A DNA stretch of 64,000 bases from Onthophagus taurus. Its lineage: Eukaryota; Arthropoda; Insecta; Coleoptera; Scarabaeidae. A program made the position numbers and the translations under genes. The notes beneath the pieces were generated by a model. That model was not told the origin of the DNA and did no database searches. It saw only the letters and a list, made by a program, of their open reading frames with translations. This document shows positions 11,091-23,600 of the stretch, one piece after another (position 1 is the first letter of the stretch; each line of letters begins with the position of its first letter). The stretch covers positions 1,986,501 to 2,050,500 of the forward strand of contig NC_091975.1 in the NCBI RefSeq assembly GCF_036711975.1. Reading direction: 5' to 3'.

Positions 11091-13874
11091 ATGTCTTCAC
11101 TTCACTTTTTCTTTCTTACGTTCTGTTTTGCTGCTTTCTTCGCGAAATCATCATTTGGCCAATCTAATTATGCGGATCAAGCGAATAGCATAGAATACTC
11201 AAACAGTGGTTTGCCGGAATACGCAACTTTAGATGGAAAAGTGACGCAGTTAGATGAATTGAGTCCAATAATAGCTTTGAATCGTACGAAAGCTGCGTTA
11301 AATTGCGCCGACGGAACCATGCAGATTCAACTTAAGTTCGATGAAGCATTTCACGGCCTTGCTTACGCCGATTTCGATCGAAATTCGGCGTGCCACGTGT
11401 TTGGGCAAGGTGAAAAAAGTTACTTATTGGAGTTACCTTTAAAAGGTTGTGGAACGAAACAAGTAAAGAATGTTTAAAATGAAATTTTTAATAAGATTGT
11501 TAATTCGAATTTTGTTTTAGAATCCTCAACGTGTCTTCACGAATAACATCGTTGTAAGATTTCATAAAGCCTTAGAAATGGATGGGGATGAAATCATTAC
11601 TATTGTTTGTAGATATCCACCACCTGTAGCACCAGCGCCTCCTGTAGCAAATCCAATGTAGGTTATTACAATTCGGATGTTATTGATTAATTTTATTGTT
11701 TTCTTTTTGAAAAGTAGTGTAGAACAACCCCCGGTTCTGGCTGCGATAGAACCCCCACTGGGTGGTTTTCAAATTTTATTAATAATCTGTGCGATCCTCT
11801 TTTTATCACTCCTTCTTTTGGGGTTGGGATGTTCTTATTACTGTCTTAGAAGACGAAACATGACGGTGATTAGACGCCATCCCTTCTCATCGATTGGAAC
11901 CGAATCCGAAATTACTAAGATTTCGGGAAGTTCTTTGGGTAAGTTCAATTTTTAAATTTGTATGGATTAAGGATTAATTAATTATTTAACTAATTCCTCA
12001 TAATCATCACAAATAACCTTCTAATATATCCTTCTTTATTAACAGGTAACCTGTCGTTGTTTGAGGGAGTTAAAATCCCTCGAGCTCATGCACCCGTTGT
12101 AACAACAATAACCAGCTCGGGAAGCGAGGGGCCCTTAATTAGCGATACTCTTCCTTCAGATTACCCATCGGAGAGCCATTCGGAACCCGATGACGAACGT
12201 TCTCTGGCTGCATCATCATCAGCTAGTTATGAAAACAAAGTTTTCGTACACGATGAACCAACGATTTTCGAGCCACCACCACCCCCACCGAAAATGGAGC
12301 CGAAATTCGACGTTGAAGTTAAAGTTAAACAACGACCATCACCACCGTTGAGTTTAAAACTTTCGGATGACACCGAAAGTATGTTTAGCGAAAAGAATCT
12401 TTCGGTGATTATGGAAGAAAAAGAAGATATTCCGAGGGAAACGCGGAAACACCACGTTCAATTAGCGCCGAGTTTATTAAAAATTAAAAGAAAACAACTC
12501 GAAGAGACCCCAAGAAAAAAATTGGAAGAGTTTGAAAATTTAGAATCTTTAGAAAGCCAACACGAAGAATTAGTTGAAGAACCAATTTTAATCGTGCACA
12601 AACCCGAAATTACCTCGCATGTCGTTGACGATGTCTTTTTAAGAACGATTACGGAGAAGAAAACCTTTGAAGACGTCGAAAGACATAAACGATTAGTCAC
12701 CGAGTATTTAACGAAACCTAAAGCTGTTGAAGATTTAAATTGGGATGTGCGCATCAAAAATTACGAAATCGAACAAAAACAACCCCCGGAATGGGAGAAC
12801 TTTTCGGATATCTCCTCAGCTTCCGGTTTAACTTTAACACCTAAATTCGAAAGAAGTCCTTTATCTTTAGCGAATATCTCAACGATTTACGACAACAAAT
12901 TACCGCTGAATTCCCCAGAATTAGTCGGAAACTTAACCCATCAAGATCAAAGAATCATTAAAGAAGAATTTTATTCTACAAAAAAAGAAGAGGAAGTTTT
13001 AAAAATTTTACGAACTTATGATATCCCGTTGAATAACCCCGAAGTTCCTAATTGGGATGTTTTAATCCGAATTTTCGGGATTCACCACACCGAAGAAAGT
13101 CTGGATACTTTCGAAATCGATGACGATCTAAACGAAATGGATAAATTTAAATGGAAACAAATCATAACGAACGAATCAACGTTAAAAACCCAACTAACTC
13201 AAGCTGTAATTCGGGAGGATTACGAAAAAATCCGCTATAATTACCCGAAAGTTTACGAACCACATAAATGGGACGTTATCATTCGAGTTTTAACCCCACC
13301 GCAACAACCACCTCGCAAATCAAAACGATCCGAAACGATCCGTCGCAAATCTTTACCGACTTTATACGAAAACGAATCCGAAACAACATCCGAACCGGGA
13401 AGATCTTTAATCCCAACAACAATTTCGATCCATAAACCCGATATGGATCTACGGTCTATGTCGGAAACGATCGTCGATTTTGTCCATCATCCTGACAATC
13501 AATCGGAAGTTTCATCCTCGTATTTCCACACATCGAGATTTTACGAAGAAGATCGACATTCTTTACCGAGATCTTTAAGCCAACCGAGTTTGGCTCGATC
13601 TGCAAGCGAATTCACTGAAAGGTGGATTGCGCCATCGAGATATGATACGGCGAGTGAATTTACAACGCCCGAAGGAACCCCGAAAAGTCAAAGAAGTTCG
13701 AAAAGCTCGAAAATTGAAGCGATGAGGATGGGGAGAGGTGTTTCGGGATCGGGGGTTGTGCCAAGAAGAGAAATTATCGCTGAGAAGGAGTTTAGAAGCG
13801 AGATTAAATCGAAAATAGCGTTTAAAGGAGGTAATAAAGATTGGTTTAATGATAACGATAGTGATAATGATTAA
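11091..13874 (+). CDS. Single-pass membrane protein with ZP-N-type ectodomain and long cytoplasmic tail
   Basis: Four exons (11091-11462, 11521-11657, 11715-11938, 12046-13874) join in phase to give about 853 residues. The ATG follows an AG acceptor directly and opens a signal peptide (about 1-23). Cysteines at about 72, 101, 120 and 154, in NCADG, ACHVF, GCGTK and VCRYP, with FHGLAY and LELPLKGCGT, match the first half (ZP-N) of a zona pellucida domain. ZP-N modules mediate extracellular polymerisation or adhesion. A Pro-rich stalk and one hydrophobic segment (about 187-209) with RRR follow. No ZP-C half or furin site is present. The roughly 645-residue tail is charged and Ser-rich, with three WDV[RLI]I[KR] repeats near residues 475, 580 and 651. 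I do not recognise a named orthologue. A link to apical matrix or cuticle attachment is only a family-based guess. Confidence 0.88.
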
Positions 13875-14640
13875 AAATAAAATCATTTTTATACTGCCCT
13901 ATTTTTTACCATAATAATTAGATGTTTTTTGATTTAATTAATAATTAATAATCCTATTTTACTGCCTATTTTTTTTATATGATAAAAATTATTTTTTTTA
14001 TAATCATTTTTTTAATAGTAACTATTTAGCTGTGATAACAAATCGATTAATTTTTTTTATAGAGAATTAATTTACAAAAAAAATGAGGTGGAGGGTTTCA
14101 AAGGGCTTTTATGTATAATTTTTATAAACGAAACGAATAATAATTTAATGTAGGTGCTATTTTAGCTTTTTATTACGATGTAGTTAAAAAAATAAATAAA
14201 TAAAATCGCTTTTTCCTTACTATTTTTGTTATTTATCTTTATAAATTTAAAAATTTTAAGCCGTTTTTGAGTTTAAAAATAAAAAGCGATTTAAAACAGA
14301 TTGAAATCTCGTATCTGGAGCGGATGTAGTCCAGATTAAACCCTTTGAAATGACTTTAGAACAATGGGGGATCTTCAATTACCCCGATTTCTTTTTATTT
14401 TAAATAAAAACTCTGCCCAGATTGAATTTTAGTTTTAAAAATTGGGTATAAAAATATTTGCGTTTCATTTTCGTTCCGATCGATAAACGCGTGACTCACA
14501 CCACTGATTAATATTAATATTTTATTATTAACGTGTTAATATCCTAAAAAGGAATCAATATCTTGTTATTGAAATTAATTCGATTAATAATAACTTTATA
14601 AATATATTTTATATTTTAATTAATTTCGTGTTAAAAAAAC
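13875..14640 (+). terminator. 3' UTR / intergenic with poly(A) signals
   Basis: AT-rich sequence follows the ZP-N gene stop. Overlapping AATAAATAAATAAA near 14191-14205 is a likely cleavage signal. Nothing else is recognisable before the next gene's first exon. Confidence 0.45.
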
Positions 14641-14890
14641 GGTTTTTTGACGTCGATCGGCGGCAGCGTCGCGACGTCGCACTCCACAGGTTACCAAACC
14701 CTTCTACTTCGTCGTTTTCAGTCTCTCAGTAGGTCGCCGGATGTAACGTGTTGCGTCACGCAGTGTTTTCCGACGTGTTAAGTGCTACAAGTGTTACTAC
14801 TTAAAAGAAACTCTCAAGGGTTCTTAACAAAATTAGAGTTGTTGTTGCAATAACTTAATTAATCAATGGAAATTAATAATACATAAATTG
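14641..14890 (+). promoter_or_regulatory. Probable untranslated first exon and promoter, GARNL3-like gene
   Basis: A CG-dense block (14645-14780, including GTCGATCGGCGGCAGCGTCG) is followed by a stretch ending in a strong donor, AATTG / GTAAGTA at 14890/14891. The first in-phase coding exon downstream (17507-17677) starts at an acceptor with its ATG 22 bases inside. The simplest reading is that this untranslated exon is spliced to it. The transcription start itself is not identifiable. Confidence 0.45.
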
Positions 14891-15813
14891 GTAAGTAACT
14901 TTTAAATAATACCTTTTTCGTGACTATGATTAAATTAAAACTTAGTTATAAAAACATTTTAAATAAACACCATAAAAGTTAATTCAAAAAAAGAACTAAT
15001 TTAATGAGGTCACGTAGAAGTCGTTCGTTTACGTTTTATTTGTGCTCAAATTTATGGGATTCCCCAAAGGTCTCTGTTAAAAAATTCAACAACTCCCTTT
15101 TTAATAAAAACCTTTTCAACGAAAAAGAAAATTAAACGAAATAATGAATTTAGCGAATCGTTATTTAGGTACATTTGTTTCTCTTTTGAAACGTTTACGT
15201 TTGTTAATTGAATTTTGGCAATGATGGAAACGTTCGAAAAGTCACGGACGCCTGAAATTGTGAATGTATCTGTCGGACAGGGCAAAACACGTTCGGTCAC
15301 GTTTTACCAAAATTGGTTACTCTCGGAAAAACGAACAAGTTAAATCAATGAACGAGAAATTGAAACCAGAACACGTCAAAACGTTTCAAACAATTTTAGT
15401 TTTGCGTGACTTCAAATGTTTTAAACTTTTCACCTTTCAATACAATAAAAAATTTCGTTTTAAGTTGATTTAGTTACCAGTTTTGTAGAACGATTTGCAC
15501 TTGAGAAATTTCCTTCTATATAAGACATCAGTGATATTAACAGAATTAGAGCACCCAATATTCTCTTTTAACCTTTCTCCTTGTAGTTTTGAACTTCTAC
15601 TTCATTGGCAACATGTTTGAGGTCCTTCATTAATGATGTGTAATGAACGTAATGATATCAAGTAATTCCTAGACAGTAAAATGTTCAAAATAATCTTACT
15701 ACTTACACTATAATTAATAATGAACGTTTCAATACTTGTTTGAGTTAGCTAGACTCTTCTCCCTATGCGCTGTATCATCTCCGTGTCCTAATTTTACAAT
15801 AAAAGTAAATACA

Positions 15814-16428
15814 CATTTATTTAAGGTTATGTTGATAATCTGACGTTTCTTTTAGGTTACATATATGTAACATTAGGTGTTTTTACCAAAGAAGACTAAA
15901 CATTTTTAATTTGTATCAAGATATAAACTAATCTGAGTCAATAAAGACAAACTAAATTTTACATTAATTTACTCTTCAAAAAAATATATTTTAAAGGTAA
16001 TCATGTCAAAAAATAATTTTTTTTCAAATTTTAGGTTAAAAATAAATTAGAACAAACATTTGTTTAAATTTTATTAATTAACTATTATTTCCTATACATG
16101 ATTATTTCAATCTTCTGATAAAAACATTATATCCAAACTAAACGTTTAATACAAAAATAATACATAAAATTAAGTCAGAAATAAAATGTTTGGTAGAAAT
16201 TTATTTAAGGTTATGTTAATAGTTTGACATTTCTTTTAGGTTATATTGACCATAATATTGACATTGACAGTTTTTACTTAAGAAGCTTTTAATTAATTTT
16301 TGATAAGATATAAATAGATTTGAGTCAATAAAGTCAAAATGAATCTTACATTAACTGTTAAACTCATCAAAAAAATAAAGTTTAAAGGTAATCATGTCAA
16401 AAAATAATTTTATCTCAAATTTTAGGTT
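15814..16428. repeat. Direct duplication of about 230 bp, two diverged copies
   Basis: Copy 1 (15814-16037) and copy 2 (16199-16428) share their opening ATTTATTTAAGGTTATGTT, an internal GAGTCAATAAAG and their end AATCATGTCAAAAAATAATT through TTTTAGGTT. They are about 75-80% alike by eye and start 385 bases apart. They lie in the presumed first intron of the GARNL3-like gene. Neither has an ORF or obvious terminal repeats. Confidence 0.7.
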
Positions 16429-17506
16429 GTCGTTTTTAAAAACCTGTTTCTAAAAAACGCCACAAAAATCCAAGCTTTATCCGAGTTTATTCATCGTATC
16501 GAATAACCCATTGTATTTGGGTATTTTACCAACACTGTAGCAGTATCAAACTTTTTAGCTCGCTTATCTCGACGTTTTTCAACAATACTTTTTGTTATCT
16601 ACTTTTTTTCTAATTTATTTAAGGTAAAACTGAGTTTATTCGCTTTTAAAATCCGAACTTTAATATATAAAAGCTTTTTGGTAATGAAATACGTATTAAA
16701 TATTCAATGTGATACAAGAAAAATGCATTTATTTTGGGGGTTGTTTTCATTTTAGGTTATGTAACATTGAGTTTTATGAAAATCCGGAAAAATAATTTTT
16801 TTATAAAAAAACTAGGTCAAAATTAATGTCGGAGATAATGGTCTTTAGGGAATCATCTTCTTTAAAAAATTCTCGAATAAAAAGACTTTGAAAAAGACCC
16901 AGAAACTTGCTAACAATAGCTATAGGGAAACTTTTGTTCTCTAAAAACTAAAAGAATTTATTATTGCATTTAACACGAAATCCGTTTTTTTTCTTTTAAA
17001 TATTAAATATGTTTCAAAAGATCTAAGAGGATTTCCATACGAGAAACTTTATTTAGAAATTTAACGATGAAAAGGATAAATTATTGCACCGGAAATGTTC
17101 CGTACTTTCAAATAAACATAATAATCCTGTTAGATCTAACATTTTCAGTGTTCAGTCGAAAGAGAGACGAGAAAATTAAATTTCATTCATCTTTCGAAAT
17201 GTAAATGATAAATTTAAATATTTTTTTAATTCCTATAAATAAACCCCTTATTTTTAACAAGATCATTAATCTCGCACCGTTTCCACACGTGTTAACTATA
17301 ATTACGACCAACTTTACGGCATCGAGCTTTGTAAACTTGACAAACTCAAATCCGCCCGTTAATCAACTATCGATCGGATACTTTACAAAGCTTCGGGTCC
17401 GGAGTAATTAACCATCCCCCATTTATTTTTTTGTGGCATTTAAGGGTCTTTAATACCAAACTTGTATTTTAATGAACATGTAATTTTCTTTAAAATCTCA
17501 TTTTAG

Positions 17507-17677
17507 GCGATTTCGAAAAGTTAACAAAATGGAGAATAAAAATCTTCGTCCCACAAGACCAAGACTTCAAAGATCTGAAAGAGTTCTCAGCGAATCCCAT
17601 CTGACATCTTGGGAAGTTTTCGTTCGAGACTCTCTTTTGACATTAGCTTGGCCAGAATTACTTAATGTTGTATCTGG
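17507..17677 (+). other. GARNL3-like alternative first coding exon A
   Basis: The exon opens after TTTTAG, has its ATG at 17529 (MENKNLRPTRPRLQRSE...) and ends TATCTGG / GTGAGT. The coding part is 149 nt, leaving phase 2, exactly what the next shared exon at 22386 needs. It gives a 50-residue N terminus. Likely used with the upstream untranslated exon at 14641-14890. Confidence 0.55.
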
Positions 17678-20600
17678 GTGAGTATGTTATTATGTATAAA
17701 TTTCCTGCGTTATCCGAACGATCACCAAAAATAACCTCAATCACCTTCCTTTGATGATCGCTTCAGTGAAATAGCGCATGCCAGGACGGGAATTTTCCTT
17801 TATCTAGCTACGAGATACCTTTAGTTATGCCACAAACTTCCATCAGTAAACTCAAATATTTTTAAATCATTACCAAAACTAGTCACGTTTTACCACAAAA
17901 AAAGTTCGATATCGGGGGATGTTTGGATGTTGTTTTGAAAGCGAGAAATCAGGTCACAGCTCCCCTTCGGCGTCCCCAAAAATGAATTTATACTCTTTTC
18001 CTCGACGCCGCCGGACCGATTCTTCGGGTTGTTTACACCCGAAAGTTTAAACGGGGAGCAGTCGAAAACATTCCTTCGAACAAACAGCATTGAGGAAGCT
18101 CTCTCTAACAAAGAGACTTTCTAATATAACATTTTTTTTTCGTTTTAATAAAAATAAATAAAAATGAGTGTCATAAATTTAAAAAATTCCTCGTTAAAAT
18201 CGAGTCAGTTCGATAAAAATTCGAAAAGACGAACGTCGGGTGTGATTCATTCGTACAAGTGTTTGAGAAGTTCTAGTTTAGAAGTTTGGGGACATAATGG
18301 ACGAAGTTTGGATAAAAGGTAAATTATATTAATTTATTTATTAATTAATTCATTTACCAATGTTTTATAAATTTTATAGTTTTGAGACTAATAAAAGACT
18401 CTGTAAAGTGATTGACATCGATTTTGTTCTTGCAAATCTTTAAATTTAAAGATTATTACCCCACGATTTGGTTTGTTTCAGAAATCAATCTGCACGATTC
18501 TATCTGTAACGTCAGATTTCTCGTCAATCTGCTAGTTTCGAGTACCTTATTGTTCAAATGAGGCATATTTAAGCAGTCAAAAGTTGAAAAAAAATCCCTA
18601 TCTAAAATTGAATTTTTATTATGTCACTCTATAAAACTTTTTCATCATTCAACGAAGACACAGCAATTTTTCTAAGTTATTCAAAGGCGCTTTCCCCCAA
18701 TTTCCCGTTTTTTCCAATAAATAACGAATCCATCTCGACTCGTTTCAAAGCTCTTTCCCGCACAGAAGCGTTGTAAATAAATCATTTTTCCCGACGTAGA
18801 TATTACGGACGCGGATTTCCAACACATGTTGCACGTACGACTACGATTTATTCCTTATTTTCAATTGTAACAAAGTAAACTGGGTCAAATGAACGAGAAA
18901 AATCGATAAAGTACAACTTTATTTATTTTAACTGAAAATAGTGTTGAATTGAAAAACTATTTTGTAAATTTAAAAGTTACCCCTATCGGAGAAAACGTAA
19001 AATAATCGTTAAATTTGAAGTTTTCCCTAAAAGATGGCGCTCCAAGTGGAAATATCGACGATTTTCCTCGACTTTTACGTCACTGTTATTGCGTTTTCTT
19101 TTATGAACGGAAAACCGTGGCAAAGATGAAACTGCGCGTGCGTTAGGCTTTTATTATAGTAGTAGCAACGTCTCGTGCGTGTATGCGGAGCTTTGAAAAT
19201 GCGCGAAAGCTCGAGGTTCACGTTCAGTTCAAGCTTAGCTTTCGTTCGGGGTTAAAGAGGGTCGTTTACCCGAAAATTGTTTTACCTTAACAGAATAAAA
19301 AAAAAAATATATATATTTAGAATTTTAGTGAAGTGATGGTGATTATTTTGTATATATATATATAATTTTTAATTATTTATTTTAATTTGAAACTAAGAAA
19401 AACTTTGTGATAATAATTTTTTAAAATTACCACAGAGATTTTCTTTGAGAATCTTTGTAGGCAAAGAAATGAGGCGAAAATCTCGGATTCTTTTCAAATC
19501 CCCTAACGAGATTTTATTGCAAGGTTGCGGTCATCTGGAACCCTTTGAGAGCCCTTTTGGGACGGGTAACGTGAACAAGAAAACACTAGAAATTTAAATC
19601 GAAATGAAAAAGTTAAAAACTTTTCATGATAACTTATAAATAACAATTTAATTTAAAAAAATAACATTTAATTACCTTAAATTAAAGGTAAAGTTCTATT
19701 AATCAAGTTCTATTAACTGATTAGTTTATTATTGAGAGATAACCGAAAATATTTCGATACAACGTTGAGTTTTAGTCATCGTATTAACCCGAACAGCTGG
19801 TCTCGTTTCATATCATAAACAAAACTTGCCACAGTATCTCTTGATATTTTATTAATTTACGATCTCGTTATTATATCAATAATACAATTTTCAACGCCTT
19901 TATTAAAATAATTCCTTTAATTAAAAAAGAAAATATATTTAGATAAAGTTAGTTTACATATTTTTGTTCGTCCCAATTTGATACACATTTTCGAATAAAT
20001 TAGCATTGGGAATGCCAACCTGCTGGTAGTTAAGTCATTTTGAGTAGTTAGTTATCAGTGACCTAAAAATAAACATTCATTTTTGCTCGTGTATACGTTA
20101 CTTTGACTTAATTTCAACGCATTTAAACGAAATGAAACTTTTTTTAACGCCAATTAAATACTTTGACTCTTGGCAAAGTGACTTAGTTTTAAAAATACAT
20201 CTCACACAATCAGATTAATTAACCGTTCTGCATCACTTCAAAAATAATTTAAAAAAAAATAATAAATAAAAATAATGTTAAAGTGATTAATACATAAAAA
20301 AAATGAGACTTGTTCAAAGACTTCGAGGTGAAAGACACGACGAAGATGCAGCTTCCGGTCCGCCACCGGGTTCATCAAGAGATCGTTCTAAAAGTGTTTG
20401 CGTCGCAAATTTTCCGCAAACAAAACAACCGACGAGAATTCAGACTGGAGATGTTAGTGCTATTAAATTATTTCATAGGAGAGCTAGTAGTGCTATGTAA
20501 GTATAAGGAAAATAAATAAGAAAATTTGACTTGATTTTATTTACGTACGAGGTGTGCCAAAAGAAAATTACTTTTCGCATTGTAAGTATTGTTTTGAAAT

Positions 20601-23600
20601 ATACGTTTCAGCTTTAAAGTTTTAAATATATCAAAGCTGTATCAAATCTTGATCTATTAAATTAGGCACAACCTGGCTATGTCCCTGGTGTCGGCAACGA
20701 TGCATTTAAACTTCTAATATCACTATTTAATCTTCTGCCAGCAGAATTTAGCCATATCCCAGTAGTATAAAGTGTTGCTTGTCTTCTATAATACGGATTT
20801 GGTCTGGTAAAATTAATATTTGCTTTTGGTAACTTTTCTGCCATCTCTATTGTGGTCTCTCGGGATCTCTTCTACCAGCTGGCCTTTGATCTTTAAATTT
20901 AAACATGGAAATAACTCATTCATATTTCACCAAAATTCTTTTCACATTTCAAAACTATGAAGCTAAGAAAAAAGGCGTTGACCGAATTTCTTCTTCTGAA
21001 ATTGTCACATTTTTTTTTTGAAATCCCTTTGAAGATTTAATGTATGTTTTTTCATAAATATTATTGATTAACTTCCCTTTAATAAGCCTTTGAAATTAGA
21101 CACCACAGCAAAGAGAGGTAACAAGCAGTTTAATAAACTCTTGGCGTCCCTAAATAATCGATTTCACCTCCACTGAATAACCGTGGTGAATTTTACCTGT
21201 GTTGACGCTAAAATCAAACCCCGCATAGTGCAGAATTTGGTTAAGCAACTTGCTAACAGTTTAAAGAGCTTTGCAAAGTTGTTCATAATAGGTATTGACC
21301 GGTGTTTAGTTAAACAGCATATCGTTCAATTTGAAAACGAAGTTCTGTTCTAAATTAAGTATTTAGAAGGAAGTTTCTTGAAAATTAAGATTAAAGACGT
21401 GCTGTTGTACTAAAAAATTAAAATCGAATGACCTTCAAATATAAACCGCACCCACTATAAACGAGGTCATTAAACAATGGTATTATAACAAGTTGTAAGG
21501 TATTATCACGTTGCCACTGCGACAAGAGGAAACTGAAAGAGCGAAGAGGAACGAAGGGCTCAAAGTGAGAATGTCAAGAGTAGTACAAACGCGTGGAATA
21601 TTGTTCAAGGGTGGGTTTTGGGATAAGTTTGCTTGGAAATTGTGTCGACTATTAAAATCGATATCATCTAAAACATAATTTAACTCGAATAAGTAAAGAA
21701 CTTTTTTTCGGTATCAATCAACCTTAATTTCTCAATTACCAGTTAAAGTGATTTGGACGAGTTTCCGGTTTAATCAGATTCCGAGACGCTCCTGAATTTC
21801 CGTACGAACTTGTCAGGATTCATGAATTTCGAAACTAGCTGCGGGAAAAACGAATCAAGAAAATTTTAAATTGAAACAAATTTTTAATTAATTTATCTAT
21901 CGATTTTAGTTACCTGTAAATACGCAGTTTACAACGCAAATTTTTGCGTCGACAATGCAGTGTGTAACAAACCGGAACGAACAATTATCGAAATGAACGT
22001 GTTCGTTACACGTTCGTTAAAATCGAACGAAATTAATAATGACCCAAAACGGTGATAACACTGACTTAAATTAATAAAACGTTTTCGTTATAAAATATCG
22101 TTTTTAATGAGTATGTACCATTTTAGCATCGCTTCATCGTTTATTCTTTTAGTTAATGAGAATCCGGAGTTAATTAAGGTTCAATTAAATTTTTCATTAA
22201 GATTTTGATTTTCACGTTTATAGAAGATTTCTCGTTTCCTCATTTTAAACGGCATCCGAGATTCGGTTTTAATGGGATTCGGAAACGTTTACTTCCTAGT
22301 TTACTTAATAAAATTGTTTTTTCTCTATCTATTTTAAGATTTATTAATTGACGAAGTCTTTTTTTTTTTTGTTTTTTTGTTTCAGTTCAACGGCAAGTGA
22401 TCTTATTTCGAGGAGAGGTGTGTTTTCGAGGCGTTATTATGGATCAGTTGAAGAAGTAAGTAAAATTACCCTAAATAGACTTTACATGATATTTTTCTCG
22501 GTCTTATCTAAGTAGGTCGACCTTTTAGAACCTTAGGCGTTCAATGTAACGCGATTTGGACTGAAAAACTTGAAGATTGGGATCCCAGCCAAACTATACA
22601 CCCCAATATAGTTAGTTTAAAAGATAGCAAGAACCGTATTTCGCCTGGAAATATCGCGTTTATAAATATTTAAACATCATCCGACCCTGCGAAACTCGAT
22701 ACAACCATTTTTTTTATTCTTTCGTTAGTATTCTTACCTTTTCTTAGCTCGAGTCAACATACATTATGTATACGAACACTTCCAAAGCTAATTTAGCAAG
22801 TTTTTTTATTTGTATATTTAGTTGCATAACTTAATTTAATTTCAGCTACATCAAAGTGAAAGTGATGGACACGAGCAAGGTAGAAGATTTAGGATTGAAA
22901 ATGGGGATTCGCCCGGTGAAAAAGATGAGGTAAAACACTTGGTTTTAATTAAAAAAAATGTTTTGTGATGAATCTTTAGATGTTTGGATCTCCGAGTACT
23001 CCAGTGTTGGAAAATCCGGAATACCAAACGCGATGGTACTTCAAATATTTCCTTGGAAAACGTAAGAATTAGAAAAGACCTCAAAAACTGATTGTTAATT
23101 TATTATTGTATTTATTAGTCCATCAAAATTATGTAGGAACCGATTCAGAAAAATCCCCATTTTTTCTAAGCGTCGTTGTTAACGAAAACTCCAATCAATG
23201 TGTGCCTCTTTACAGAGCTATTTTATTCAAAAAAACCGTAAGAAAAAACTGTACCACATTCAATTTTGTTAATACATAAATTTTTGTTGTTTTGATTTAG
23301 GGAGCACAAAAAATTTCGTTACCTTACACACATAATAAAGTCTTAACTGTAAAACAAATATTATCGAACTTCCCGAATATGGAAAAAGTGGAAAAAGGGC
23401 CGAAAGAAATTTTTTCTCCGGAAATACAAAAAGATCTGCTGTTGCTCGAAGAACAGGAGGGTTCGGTTAATTTTAAATTCGGGGTGATTTATATGAAACA
23501 CGGCCAAACGAGCGATGACGAAATTTTAAGCAACGAAAACGGGAGTGAAAAGTTCGATAAATTTCTACAGCTTTTGGGCGAAAGAATACGACTTAAAACG

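Noticed and set aside
20548-20960. Possible repeat beginning GAGGTGTGCCAAAAG
   Set aside because: The start resembles a mariner terminal sequence, but I found no matching inverted end nearby and no transposase. The short reverse-strand frame (KLPKANINFTRPNPYYRRQ) could not be assigned to a family.
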